Below, piece after piece: positions 9,429-18,067 of a DNA stretch of 64,000 nt. The position numbers and the translations under genes are program-made. Numbering within the stretch: position 1 is the stretch's first letter; each line of letters opens with the position of its first letter. The stretch covers positions 62,001 to 126,000 of the forward strand of contig NZ_JAHWZX010000002.1 of the NCBI RefSeq assembly GCF_019351405.1, read 5' to 3'. Under the pieces are notes generated by a model. That model saw only the letters and a program-made list of their open reading frames with translations. It did no database searches and was not told the origin of the DNA. The stretch is from Stakelama flava (GTDB lineage: Bacteria; Pseudomonadota; Alphaproteobacteria; Sphingomonadales; Sphingomonadaceae).

Positions 9429-10859
9429 ATGGCTCGGCCCGGCGGTTGGTTCCCGCGCTGTCCTACGCTTATTTGTTCTTCTATTGTTCTGTTTGCGGCG
9501 AATCACGCTACGGCATCGGGGTGTGCAACTTTGTTTCACGATCTGCGGGAAAAGTGTGAAGTTAAGGACGGCCCGGCGCTGCCGCCACGGCCGCTGCGCT
9601 GGCTGTTTCTCGATCTCAACAGCTATTTCGCCAGCGTCGAACAGCAATTGCAGCCCGACCTTCGTGGTCGCCCGGTCATCGTCGCGCCGGTCGACAGCGA
9701 CACCACCGTCGCCATCGCCGCCAGTGTGGAGGCGAAGCGATACGGGATCACCACCGGCACGCCGGTATGGGAAGCGAAACGCAAATGCGCCGACCTTTGC
9801 ATCACTCCGGCGCGCCACGAACGCTATGTCGAATTTCATGAAGCGATTATCGCCGAAATCTGGAACCACATTCCGGTGACGAAGGTCTGTTCGATCGACG
9901 AAGTCGCCTGCCGCCTGCTCGCCAATGAAAACGATGTCGAAACCGTCCTCGCGCTCGCCCGGCGGATCAAGGCGGGGATTCGCGCACGGGTCGGCGACTG
10001 CCTGACCAGTTCGGTCGGCATCGCGCCCAACCGGCTGCTCGCGAAACTCGCCAGCGACCTGCAAAAGCCCGATGGGCTGGTCGTCTTCACCGCCGACATG
10101 CTGCCGCATGCGCTGTTCGACCTCAAATTGCGCGACATTGCCGGGATCGGCGCGAAGATGGAGCGGCGGCTTGCGTCGCGCGGCGTACTCGACATCCGCC
10201 AGCTTTGCGATCGCCGCCCGCGCGATGCGGGCACCGCCTGGGGCGGCACCAACGGCGACCGGCTATGGTATCTGCTCCACGGCGTCGATCTGCCCGAAAA
10301 GCCGACGCAAAGCCGGTCGATTGGGCATAGCCACGTGCTTTCGCCGCAAAAACGTGGGTTCGCGCCCACCCGGCTGACCGCGCGCCGTCTGGCGCTGAAG
10401 GCCGCAAGCAGGTTGCGGCGCAAGGGGCATCGCTGCCGCCTCGTCGTGCTCCACGCCAAATTCGAGCGCGACAAAAGCCGCTGGCACGCAAGCTGTAAGG
10501 TCGCATCGACGCAAGACAGCTTTCCCATCCTTGCCGCGCTCGACCGGCTGCTCGTCCAGTTGCAGGCTGCGGGGAATGCCGCGGGCGGCGGGTTTCAGGT
10601 GCGCATGATCGGTGTGACGCTGTGCGAAATCGAACCGGTCGCAGGCGAACAGGGATCGCTTTTCGCAGCGCTGGACCCCGACGATCCGCTTGCGCGCGAA
10701 ACCCGCACCCTCGCGCTCAGCCGCGCCATGGACCGGATCAACGAACGGTTCGGGCGAAACGCGGTATCGCTGGGTCCGATGGGCGGCGGAAGGATCGATC
10801 GCGTGGGAACCAAGATCGCTTTCGGGCGGATTCCCGAGTTGCAGGAATTCCATGAATAA
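9429..10859 (+). CDS. Y-family (DinB/UmuC-like) DNA polymerase
   Basis: A translesion DNA polymerase. The conserved part starts near residue 58 with FLDLNSYFASVEQQ, which supplies the first metal-binding Asp. Near residue 158 it has CSIDEVAC, the catalytic Asp-Glu pair. Later come SVGIAPNRLLAKLASDLQKP and the helix-hairpin-helix segment LRDIAGIGAKMERRL. The usual second acidic residue next to the first Asp is Asn here, as in some UmuC/ImuB-like proteins. The N-terminal 56 residues are low in recognisable sequence and the ATG at 9429 has no ribosome-binding site, so the true start may be a later TTG, for example near 9530. No imuA, dnaE2 or umuD is next to it. DinB, UmuC and ImuB subfamilies are not separated here. 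Confidence 0.85.
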   Translation: MARPGGWFPRCPTLICSSIVLFAANHATASGCATLFHDLREKCEVKDGPALPPRPLRWLFLDLNSYFASVEQQLQPDLRGRPVIVAPVDSDTTVAIAASVEAKRYGITTGTPVWEAKRKCADLCITPARHERYVEFHEAIIAEIWNHIPVTKVCSIDEVACRLLANENDVETVLALARRIKAGIRARVGDCLTSSVGIAPNRLLAKLASDLQKPDGLVVFTADMLPHALFDLKLRDIAGIGAKMERRLASRGVLDIRQLCDRRPRDAGTAWGGTNGDRLWYLLHGVDLPEKPTQSRSIGHSHVLSPQKRGFAPTRLTARRLALKAASRLRRKGHRCRLVVLHAKFERDKSRWHASCKVASTQDSFPILAALDRLLVQLQAAGNAAGGGFQVRMIGVTLCEIEPVAGEQGSLFAALDPDDPLARETRTLALSRAMDRINERFGRNAVSLGPMGGGRIDRVGTKIAFGRIPELQEFHE

Positions 10860-10966
10860 CCGCTTCGTATGCTAGCCTCTGTCCGATTGCGGTGCAGCAT
10901 GTGGCGCGCCAAGGTTAACAGGGCGTCTTGACGTTAGCGTTCGCATACGCAAAGCATCGCATCGCT

Positions 10967-11347
10967 ATGATGAATCGCATCCTCCCCCTCGCCGCCGCGG
11001 TGATCGCGCTTCCGCTCGCCGCCTGCAACCACAAGACCGAAGAGGTCGACAACACCGCCCCCGACCCGATGGCGTCGCAACTGGCCAACGCGCCGACGGC
11101 CGAACTTCCGCCCTCGATCGAAGCGACCAAGACCTTCCGCTGCACACAGGACAACAGCCTAGTCTATGTCGACTTCTTCAACGGCGGCAAGCAGGTCAAT
11201 CTGCGTACCGAAGAAGACGGAACCCCCACCACGCTGACATCCGAAACCGAAGGCGGCCCCTGGACCAAGGGCGACACCAAGATTTCGGGCGATCAGGACA
11301 AGATCGAATATACTGCGGACGGTAAGACGCTCAGCTGCCACGTCTGA
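10967..11347 (+). CDS. Putative MliC-like lipoprotein
   Basis: A small lipoprotein of about 126 residues. The N-terminus has a lipobox, VIALPLAAC, so it is probably lipidated at Cys and held in a membrane facing the periplasm. The mature part, from FRCTQDNSLVYVDF to ADGKTLSC, has two cysteines spanning a small beta-barrel-like domain. This resembles membrane-bound inhibitors of C-type lysozyme (MliC/PliC), though the match is by pattern only. The start is one of two adjacent ATGs (10967 or 10970). The gene ends 46 bases before a strong terminator. Confidence 0.6.
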   Translation: MMNRILPLAAAVIALPLAACNHKTEEVDNTAPDPMASQLANAPTAELPPSIEATKTFRCTQDNSLVYVDFFNGGKQVNLRTEEDGTPTTLTSETEGGPWTKGDTKISGDQDKIEYTADGKTLSCHV

Positions 11348-11393
11348 TTGCGTGGGGCCGGTACTTTCACCGGCCGCAACCTTGCCAACCGAG

Positions 11394-11424
11394 AAAAAGG
11401 CCGGCGAGCCCCGTCGGCCTTTTT
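11394..11424 (+). terminator. Intrinsic terminator
   Basis: A 10-bp stem (AAAAAGGCCG with its complement) surrounds an 11-base loop and ends in a T-run followed by CTT. Because of the A-run on the 5' arm it could work in both directions, but only the lipoprotein gene points at it. Confidence 0.85.
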
Positions 11425-11612
11425 CTTGTCCGCACCTCTTGCGCCACCACATCTCCCGCGCCAGCTTCGGTTCCGTTTGCGAATAAGGGAGATGACGTGG
11501 CCACGACTTTCGCCGACTGCCGAACAAGGGGTACCTGGGGCAGCGGGCCGCAACCGGCAAATGACGCCGCGCCCGATCGAGGCGAGCGACCGGATCGGGT
11601 TACGCGCGCGAG

Positions 11613-12347
11613 ATGAGCCCGCCCCTCCCCCGCCTCGACCCGCAACTCGTGCTGCGCGCCTATGCCATGGGCGTCTTCCCGATGGCCGACCATCGCGATG
11701 CGGCCAATGTCTATTGGGTCGAACCGAAGCTGCGCGGGATCATGCCGCTTGAGGGGTTTCATCTTTCGCGCTCGCTGCGAAAGACGATCAATTCGGACCG
11801 GTTTCGCGTCACCGCCGATACTGCCTTTGCTGATATCATCGCACTATGCGCCGAATCGGCCGATGACCGGCCGGACACCTGGATCAACCCTTCGATCGAA
11901 CGGGTCTTCGGGGAATTGCACGATGCGGGCCTTGCCCATTCGGTGGAATGCTGGCTCGATGGCGAACTGGTCGGCGGGCTGTATGGACTGGCGCTGGGCA
12001 GGGCGTTTTTCGGCGAAAGCATGGTCAGCCGCGCGCGCGATGCATCGAAGGTCGCGATGGCATGGCTTGTCGCACGACTGAAGGTCGGCGGCTTCACCCT
12101 GCTCGATTGTCAGTTCCAGACCGATCATCTCGCATCGCTCGGCGCGATCGAGATACCACGCGACGATTATGTCGCGTTGCTCTCGGCCGCGGTCGGCGAC
12201 GGCGTGGTTTCGGGTTCCGGTGCGGACGGCGCATCGTCAGGTGCTGATTTCGGCGCGCTCGACCGGCTCCTTGACGACGAATCGGACGAAATCGTCTCAC
12301 CGCCTTCGGGAAAGCGCATTTCGCAGCTTTTGGGCCATACGTCGTAA
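11613..12347 (+). CDS. aat: Leucyl/phenylalanyl-tRNA--protein transferase
   Basis: A 244-residue enzyme that adds Leu or Phe from aminoacyl-tRNA to N-terminal Lys or Arg of proteins, marking them for ClpAP through the N-degron pathway. Characteristic segments are YAMGVFPMADHRD, VYWVEPKLRGIMPL, FHLSRSLRK, HSVECWLDGELVGGLYG, GESMVSRARDASKVA and LLDCQFQTDHLASLGA. The last 181 bases run antisense over the 3' end of the DUF2155 gene. This tail encodes an acidic Gly/Ser/Asp-rich extension ending ISQLLGHTS. A second N-degron transferase, bpt, lies at 38182 in the same window. Confidence 0.95.
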   Translation: MSPPLPRLDPQLVLRAYAMGVFPMADHRDAANVYWVEPKLRGIMPLEGFHLSRSLRKTINSDRFRVTADTAFADIIALCAESADDRPDTWINPSIERVFGELHDAGLAHSVECWLDGELVGGLYGLALGRAFFGESMVSRARDASKVAMAWLVARLKVGGFTLLDCQFQTDHLASLGAIEIPRDDYVALLSAAVGDGVVSGSGADGASSGADFGALDRLLDDESDEIVSPPSGKRISQLLGHTS

Positions 12348-12862
12348 ATCGGGTCCTGCACCGCATTCAGCGCTGGACGTTCCTTGTACAGCCATCCCGA
12401 AAAAACCCGCTTCCAATGCTGGTCGCTGCCCTGCCGGTCGACCTGAACGAAAGCGCCTGTATATTCCTCCGGCTCCCACGGCGCGGTCCGCTCGCACGCC
12501 CGCAAGCGAACCACGAGGCCGCCCAGACGCGCAGCCTCGCCGGGCTTCAGCTTTATGTCGCGCGTCTGGCCGTTGCGCTTGTTCAACACGCCGAGCACCG
12601 CCACCCGCTGCTTCATCGGCGTCGCGCCCTTGTTGGGATCGTTCAGGCTGTCGACCTGCACAGTGACGATATCCGTATTGCCGCTGCCCCTGTCGAGCGC
12701 GGCAAGATCGTCCGCCTGCGGCGCTGCTTCGGTCGTTTCAGCCTGGCGGGCCGGACCGTACAGCCGAACCGCCTGCCAGACGCCGATGCCGATCAGCACG
12801 GCGGCAAGCAGACCGCCGCCCCAGATCAACAGCGAACGGCGGTTCACGCCTCCGGATTCCAC
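12167..12862 (-). CDS. DUF2155 domain-containing membrane-anchored protein
   Basis: A 231-residue protein with an N-terminal membrane anchor (LLIWGGGLLAAVLIGIGVW) and a DUF2155-like periplasmic domain of about residues 80-180 (AVLGVLNKRNGQTRDIKLKP, ACERTAPWEPEE, FSGWLYKERPALNAVQDP, YDVWPKSC). The last 45 residues are Ser/Pro/Glu/Ala-rich and look disordered. This tail is antisense to aat. It directly follows the NDUFA12-like gene. The family function is unknown to me; its usual company suggests an envelope or complex-I-related role, which is an inference. The start is a GTG at 12862. A second GTG at 12847 overlaps the upstream stop (GTGA) and is equally possible. Confidence 0.8.
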   Translation of the reverse strand: MESGGVNRRSLLIWGGGLLAAVLIGIGVWQAVRLYGPARQAETTEAAPQADDLAALDRGSGNTDIVTVQVDSLNDPNKGATPMKQRVAVLGVLNKRNGQTRDIKLKPGEAARLGGLVVRLRACERTAPWEPEEYTGAFVQVDRQGSDQHWKRVFSGWLYKERPALNAVQDPIYDVWPKSCEMRFPEGGETISSDSSSRSRSSAPKSAPDDAPSAPEPETTPSPTAAESNAT

Positions 12863-13236
12863 GCCTCGTAATCGCCGGTGGCGCGCACCCGCTCACCGCC
12901 GGCATCCAGTGCGCCGGGCGGGCGATAGGCAAGCGCCGTGCCGGTAAGATTGGGCACCGCCGGCTTTTCCCAGCCGCGCAAGGGGGGCAGCGCCCGGTCG
13001 GGCACGTCATCGATCTGATGATGCAGCCAGCTGAACCATTCGGGCGGAACCCGGCTGGCGTCGTTGGAACCCTTGTAAATGACCCAACGGCGCGGGCGGC
13101 CATGCATGTCCTTCCCACCTTCGAAATAAAGGTTGCCGAGATCGTCCTCGCCCATGCGGGATTTTCCCGACAGTCCGAGACGCGTGCCGAAGGTGGCGCC
13201 GTCCCACCAGGTGAAGATCGTTTGCAGGATGCCCAT
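12844..13236 (-). CDS. NADH:ubiquinone oxidoreductase subunit NDUFA12-like
   Basis: A 130-residue homologue of the mitochondrial complex I accessory subunit NDUFA12 (17.2 kDa type). It begins MGILQTIFTWWDGATFGTRL and carries the family segments GNLYFEGGKD, RRWVIYKGSNDASRVPPEW and WFSWLHHQIDDVPD. Bacterial members occur mainly in alphaproteobacteria, so this is a useful taxonomic marker. It probably stabilises complex I at the inner membrane. No nuo genes are nearby. The ATG at 13236 fits the conserved N-terminus. Its stop overlaps the DUF2155 gene. Confidence 0.92.
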   Translation of the reverse strand: MGILQTIFTWWDGATFGTRLGLSGKSRMGEDDLGNLYFEGGKDMHGRPRRWVIYKGSNDASRVPPEWFSWLHHQIDDVPDRALPPLRGWEKPAVPNLTGTALAYRPPGALDAGGERVRATGDYEAWNPEA

Positions 13237-13421
13237 GGCCTGCGCGATTACCGTGACAGCGGCGGCTGGGCAACTCTCCTTTGCGGCTTGCGACGATGTT
13301 TTCCCTCGCACACCGCGAATCGCCGTCGTTTTTCGCGCAAGGCCGCGTTGTCGCGGGATCGCTGTTGCAGGCGCCGCCCATCGCGAATAAAGATGATATC
13401 ATATTTTCTGGGAGTCGAACG

Positions 13422-14390
13422 ATGAAGGCGATTCGAACCGCCGCGCTTTGCATGGCGGCGCTGGCAACCAGCGGCACGGCAGCCAGAGCGGCCGCCATCA
13501 GCGAGGAACTGCACGCTACGGGACCTGAGGGACCGCTTGCCGGGACGGCGCTGATCGCCGGGTCGAAAGCGCCGGTGGTACTCATCATCCCCGGTTCGGG
13601 GCCGACGGATCGCGACGGCGACAATCCGATGGGAGTGAAGGCGGCCAGCCTGAAGCTGCTCGCCCAGGGACTGGCGGCAAACGGAATTTCGAGCGTTCGC
13701 ATCGACAAGCGCGGCATGTTCGGAAGCAAGGGCGCGGTTGCGGATCCCGATGCGGTTACGATCGGCGCCTATGCCGACGATGTCGAAAGCTGGATCGGGG
13801 TGATTCGCGAACGCACTGGCGCGCCATGTATATGGGTGGCGGGGCACAGCGAGGGCGGGCTGGTCGCGCTTGCCGCCGGACAGCGCGACGCAGCGATCTG
13901 CGGACTGATACTGATCGACGCGCCGGGACGGCCGTTGGGGAAGATCATGCGCGAACAGCTGCGATCGAACGCTGCCGCTGCGCCGCTGCTGCCCGACGCG
14001 ATGAAGGTTATCGATTCGCTGGAGGCCGGACAAAAGATCGACGTTTCGGGCATGCATCCCGGCGTCGCGCAAATCTTTCATCCCGGCGTGCAGAACTTTC
14101 TGATCGACCTGTTTGCACAGCGCCCGGCGAAACTGGCGCATGCATATGACGGACCGTTGATGATCGTGTGGGGGTCGCACGATATCCAGGTGACGAAGCC
14201 GGATTACGACGCGCTTGCCGCAGCCGCGCCCAATGCCACCACGCTGGTAGTGCCGGATATGAACCATGCGCTGAAAACGGTGAAAAGCGACGATCGCGCG
14301 GCGAATATTGCTGCCTATGGCGATCCCGACCTGCCGCTGGCGGACGGACTGGTTACCGCGATAGCCGCCTTTATCATAAAGGACCGCTAA
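13422..14390 (+). CDS. Secreted alpha/beta hydrolase
   Basis: A 322-residue serine hydrolase with a signal peptide (MKAIRTAALCMAALATSG, cleavage near ARAAA). The oxyanion/N-terminal strand region is VVLIIPGSGPTDRDGDN, the nucleophile elbow is VAGHSEGG, an acidic residue lies in IVWGSHDIQV, and the catalytic His is in PDMNHALK. The GSGPTDRDGDN motif is typical of a secreted esterase/peptidase-like family related to S9/S15 hydrolases. The natural substrate is unknown. The ATG at 13422 is chosen because it begins the signal peptide. The gene converges on the DUF192 gene with only 24 bases between stops. Confidence 0.85.
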   Translation: MKAIRTAALCMAALATSGTAARAAAISEELHATGPEGPLAGTALIAGSKAPVVLIIPGSGPTDRDGDNPMGVKAASLKLLAQGLAANGISSVRIDKRGMFGSKGAVADPDAVTIGAYADDVESWIGVIRERTGAPCIWVAGHSEGGLVALAAGQRDAAICGLILIDAPGRPLGKIMREQLRSNAAAAPLLPDAMKVIDSLEAGQKIDVSGMHPGVAQIFHPGVQNFLIDLFAQRPAKLAHAYDGPLMIVWGSHDIQVTKPDYDALAAAAPNATTLVVPDMNHALKTVKSDDRAANIAAYGDPDLPLADGLVTAIAAFIIKDR

Positions 14391-14414
14391 TCCCTATGCG
14401 TCTATCGCTGGGGA

Positions 14415-14930
14415 TCAGCCGTCTGCTCCGGCCCCCGCGTCCCAGTTGATCGCATCGCCTTCCTCGATACCCAGTTCGGCGGTGCGGCCACCGCGCAGTT
14501 CGAGAACCGCGCTCACCGGCTCGCCCGACGAAACCGGCGTCTGACTGAACGGAACGGTGTTGTCGGCGATGCGCGCGATCGTGTGGTCGGGGCGAATGAA
14601 GATGATGTCGAGCGGCGACGGCGTATTCTTCATCCAGAAGCTCGCTTCGCGCGGGCCACCACCGCTTGCCGGATAGGGGGTGAAAAGCATGCCGCCATTT
14701 TCCGGAATGTCGGTGCGGAACATCAGGCCATGTTCCTGCTCGGCCGGGGTAGAGGCGATATCGACATCGAATTTGTGAACGCCGCTGCCGCTGTGGATGG
14801 TGACATGCGTGCTTTGCGTGGCCGTAGTCTCGCCGCCGCCGGCAGACGATCCGTTGCCGTCGCCGGTGCATCCGCCCAGCGCGAGCAGCGCCGCGCCCGT
14901 CGTGACAAATAAAGACCCGGCAATACGCAT
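14415..14930 (-). CDS. DUF192 family lipoprotein
   Basis: A 171-residue protein with an N-terminal hydrophobic stretch ending in LALGGC, a good lipobox, followed by a Gly/Ser/Thr linker and a DUF192 domain. Domain landmarks are EQEHGLMFRTDIPENGGMLF, SFWMKNTPSPLDIIFI and AVLELRGGRTAELGIEEGDAI. DUF192 proteins are small beta proteins of unknown biochemical role. The ATG lies 4 bases after the stop of the upstream cold-shock gene, so the two are probably co-transcribed. Confidence 0.85.
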   Translation of the reverse strand: MRIAGSLFVTTGAALLALGGCTGDGNGSSAGGGETTATQSTHVTIHSGSGVHKFDVDIASTPAEQEHGLMFRTDIPENGGMLFTPYPASGGGPREASFWMKNTPSPLDIIFIRPDHTIARIADNTVPFSQTPVSSGEPVSAVLELRGGRTAELGIEEGDAINWDAGAGADG

Positions 14931-14934
14931 TACT

Positions 14935-15504
14935 TCAATCCACTTTTTCGACGACCACCGCGAGCGGGCCTTTTTCGCCATCCACCACGCGTGCGCGAAG
15001 CGGCTGGTCAGGCTCGACCTCGTCTATTTCGGCGCGGCGCAGCGTTTCCATATGGACGAATATATCGCGGCTGTCTTCGTACCGCACCAGGAAACCATAT
15101 CCCTTCAGCCGATTGAACCATTTCACGAAGACCGTTTCGAACGGCCCTGCCGACGCGATCAGTTCCAGCCGGTCGCCCCTGTCCTCGCCCGAACGCTGAC
15201 GCACCGGCTCCACGGCATCGCTCAGGTCGATGCTGACGATTTCGCTCGCCTGAAACCCGCGCTTGCGCTGCACCGCAACGCATTCGACCCGCGTCCCTTC
15301 GGGAAGACTGCGCCTGCCATGATCCTGAAGCACCGAAAAATGCACAAGAATATCGCCGATATCCGGATCGTCGCAGACAACGAATCCAAATCCCCGGGTC
15401 ACGTCGAACCACTTTACTACACCGCGGCGAAGCACTCCGTCTTCCCGCATATCCTGCGCATCGTCCATATCGATGTTCGACGCACGCGATGATTCAGCAC
15501 GCAT
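14935..15504 (-). CDS. Tandem cold-shock-domain protein
   Basis: A 189-residue protein with two CSDs, each with the RNP1-like motif. The first is GVVKWFDVTRGFGFVV at about 28-43, with DILVHFSVL. The second is FVKWFNRLKGYGFLV at about 125-140, with DIFVHMETL. CSDs bind single-stranded nucleic acid; double-CSD proteins are common in alphaproteobacteria and can act as RNA chaperones or antiterminators. The start is well supported by GGGGGAG a few bases upstream of ATG 15504. It is coupled to the DUF192 gene downstream. Confidence 0.9.
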   Translation of the reverse strand: MRAESSRASNIDMDDAQDMREDGVLRRGVVKWFDVTRGFGFVVCDDPDIGDILVHFSVLQDHGRRSLPEGTRVECVAVQRKRGFQASEIVSIDLSDAVEPVRQRSGEDRGDRLELIASAGPFETVFVKWFNRLKGYGFLVRYEDSRDIFVHMETLRRAEIDEVEPDQPLRARVVDGEKGPLAVVVEKVD

Positions 15505-15563
15505 GTTTCAAACTCCCCCTGCAACAGGATTATCACAGCATTACGCGAGGCGGCAACTGGCTG

Positions 15564-16100
15564 TTACATCATCTGTTCGTGCAGGAATTGCGTATCTTCT
15601 CCCGGCTCCATCCCGACGATTGCGCGCGCGATTGCGAAATCATGGCCTGCGCGAACCATTGCGCTGATTTGCTTTTCGCGAAGCGCACGGTCGGGCTGCG
15701 ACCGGGCGAACGGACCGATTCGCTTTCGCTTTGCGAAGGCCAGCGCGGTTTCGACCCGCCGTTCGCCGATTTCCGGGGCGAGCGCGTCGGCATCGTCTTC
15801 CTCTATCCCCGCATGGCGCAGCGCCTGTGCCACCCGTCGCGCGCCCAGCCCCCGCCGCGCCATGGCGGCGGCGCGCATCTCACCGAATGCGCGATCGTCG
15901 ACATAGCCAAGTTCAGCGAAACGCTCGACTAGCGCATCGATATCGGGCATGGCCCCCGCGCTTCCCCGCTCACGCAGCTTGCGCGCCAGATAGGCGGCCA
16001 GTCTGGCGCGGGTGGTGGCGTATCGTTCCACATAACGCAGGGCCAGCCGTTCAAGTGCGGCGGGGTCAAGCGGGGGCGGCGGATCGGAGCGGCGGCGCAT
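15564..16100 (-). CDS. recX: RecX family regulatory protein
   Basis: A 178-residue helical protein that fits RecX, which caps RecA filaments and damps recombination and SOS. Repeated three-helix motifs are visible: RYATTRARLAAYLARKL, FAELGYVDDRAFGEM, RRGLGARRVAQALRHAGI and ERRVETALAFAKRKR. recA is not in the window. The ATG at 16100 is used. A GTG at 16118 would add six residues, and neither has a clear ribosome-binding site. It diverges from the acyl-AMP ligase. Confidence 0.85.
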   Translation of the reverse strand: MRRRSDPPPPLDPAALERLALRYVERYATTRARLAAYLARKLRERGSAGAMPDIDALVERFAELGYVDDRAFGEMRAAAMARRGLGARRVAQALRHAGIEEDDADALAPEIGERRVETALAFAKRKRIGPFARSQPDRALREKQISAMVRAGHDFAIARAIVGMEPGEDTQFLHEQMM

Positions 16101-16218
16101 ACGCCATGATTGTGCCACACTGCCAACCGATTTTGAATGTTACTGCGTAGCAGTGCGACCGTCCCGCATAGCAGGCGGAGCATTGCAACATCGCGACGAG
16201 GGGCATGAGATTATTGTT

Positions 16219-17991
16219 ATGACCGGTGAGATTGCAGAACTGAATACCATGCGGCAGGCGGCCGCGCAGGGTTTGCAGCCGACACCGACGGCGGATGCGA
16301 TGCCGCGCCGGTTCGCGGATTTCGCGACGCTGGGCGAGGCGCTTGATTACGCGGCAAGCGGAAATCGCGGGCTGAATTTTCACGATGCGCGCGGCAATCT
16401 GGCGCGCGCCTATCCGTTTCGCGAGCTGCGCGAGGATGCGCTTGCACAAGCCTATCGCCTGATCGATGCGGGCGTGAAACCGGGCGAGCGGATTGCGCTG
16501 ATCGCCGAAACCGGGCCTGAATTCGCCAGTCTGTTCTTCGGCGTCGTATATGCGGGGGCATGGCCGGTGCCGCTGCCGCTGCCCACTTCGTTCGGCGGAG
16601 CGCAATCCTATATCGATCAACTTCGCGTTCAGCTCGGCAGCTGCGACCCCAAAATGCTGATCTATCCCGCCGAACTGGCGGCAATGGCGGGCGAAGCAGC
16701 GTCGTTATGCGACGTCACTGGAACCGACTGGGACGAATTCGGCGCGCGTAAAGCGCCGCGCTGCGACCTTCCCCAGGCCAAGACCGATGACACCGCCTAT
16801 CTGCAATATTCCAGCGGATCGACGCGCTTTCCCCATGGTGTCGCGATCACCCATGGCGCGCTGCTCAACAACCTTGCCGCGCACAGCCATGGGATGAAAC
16901 TTCAGCCAGAGGATCGCTGCGTTTCCTGGCTGCCCTGGTATCATGATATGGGACTGGTCGGATGCTTCCTGTCGCCGATCGCCAATCAGGTTTCGACCGA
17001 TTATCTGAAGACTGAGGATTTCGCGCGGCGGCCGCTCGCCTGGCTCGATCTGATCAGCCGCAATTCGGGCACCACCCTCTCCTATTCGCCGACCTTCGGC
17101 TACGATATCTGCGCGCGGCGAATGTCGAGCCAGACCAAGGCGTCCGAACGGTTCGATCTGTCGCGCTGGCGCGTGGCGGGCAACGGCGCCGACATGATCC
17201 GTCCCGACGTCATGCAGAATTTCGTCGACGCCTTTGCCGATGCAGGGTTTCAGGCCTCGGCCTTTCTGCCCAGCTATGGACTGGCCGAAGCCACGCTGGC
17301 AGTATCGATCATGCCGCCGGGCGAAGGCATTCAGGTGGAACTGGTCGAGGAAACCCAGCTTTCGGGGCAATCGGGCGAGGCCAACCGGCCGCAGCGGTTC
17401 CGCGCGATCGTCAATTGCGGCAAACCGGTGCGCGACATGACCGTCGAAATCCGTGAGGAGGATGGCACCCCGCTTCCCGAAAAGGCGATCGGCAAGGTCT
17501 GGTGCAAGGGTCCCAGCCTGATGACCGGCTATTTTCGCGATCCCGAATCGACCGCCGCCTGCATGGCCGATGGCTGGCTGGACACCGGCGACATGGGATA
17601 TATGTCCGAAGGCTATGTCTATATCGTGGGCCGTGCCAAGGACATGATCATCGTCAACGGTCGCAACCACTGGCCGCAGGATATCGAATGGGCGGTCGAA
17701 CAGCTTCCGGGGTTCAAGGCGGGCGATATCGCCGCTTTCGCGATCACCACCCCCGGCGGCGAGGAAACCCCCGCCGTGCTGGTTCAGTGCCGCACATCGG
17801 ATGAAAGCGAACGGCTTCGCCTGCGCGGCGAGATCAGCGAACGGGTGCGTTCGGTCACCGGCATGAACTGCGTCATCGAACTGATCCCCCCACGCACCTT
17901 GCCGCGCACCAGTTCGGGCAAATTAAGCCGTGCGAAAGCGCGCAACCTGTACCTCGCCGGTGAGATCAAGCCGTATGACGTGGCGGCGTGA
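16219..17991 (+). CDS. Fatty-acyl-AMP ligase
   Basis: A 590-residue adenylate-forming enzyme of the FAAL subgroup, which activates a fatty acid as acyl-AMP and usually passes it to an acyl carrier protein rather than CoA. Motifs are the P-loop YLQYSSGSTRFPHGV, the segment SWLPWYHDMGLVG that is typical of FAALs, LPSYGLAEATLAVS, DGWLDTGDMGYMSEG and GRAKDMIIVNGRNHWPQDIE, and a C-terminal lysine in TSSGKLSRAKAR. No carrier protein, polyketide synthase or serine palmitoyltransferase gene is adjacent. In sphingolipid-making alphaproteobacteria such ligases can feed sphingolipid synthesis. That role is possible but not shown here. Confidence 0.85.
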   Translation: MTGEIAELNTMRQAAAQGLQPTPTADAMPRRFADFATLGEALDYAASGNRGLNFHDARGNLARAYPFRELREDALAQAYRLIDAGVKPGERIALIAETGPEFASLFFGVVYAGAWPVPLPLPTSFGGAQSYIDQLRVQLGSCDPKMLIYPAELAAMAGEAASLCDVTGTDWDEFGARKAPRCDLPQAKTDDTAYLQYSSGSTRFPHGVAITHGALLNNLAAHSHGMKLQPEDRCVSWLPWYHDMGLVGCFLSPIANQVSTDYLKTEDFARRPLAWLDLISRNSGTTLSYSPTFGYDICARRMSSQTKASERFDLSRWRVAGNGADMIRPDVMQNFVDAFADAGFQASAFLPSYGLAEATLAVSIMPPGEGIQVELVEETQLSGQSGEANRPQRFRAIVNCGKPVRDMTVEIREEDGTPLPEKAIGKVWCKGPSLMTGYFRDPESTAACMADGWLDTGDMGYMSEGYVYIVGRAKDMIIVNGRNHWPQDIEWAVEQLPGFKAGDIAAFAITTPGGEETPAVLVQCRTSDESERLRLRGEISERVRSVTGMNCVIELIPPRTLPRTSSGKLSRAKARNLYLAGEIKPYDVAA

Positions 17992-18067
17992 CCCGGACGG
18001 AGAAGTTTTTGATCGAAAACGGCGCGCCCTAACCAGTCGCTAACTTCCGGGTCGCTATTGCGAACGG

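Noticed and set aside
10928..10966. Longer start (TTG) for the lipoprotein gene
   Set aside because: It would place 13 residues before a normal lipoprotein signal and destroy its position; the ATG at 10967 gives a standard signal peptide.
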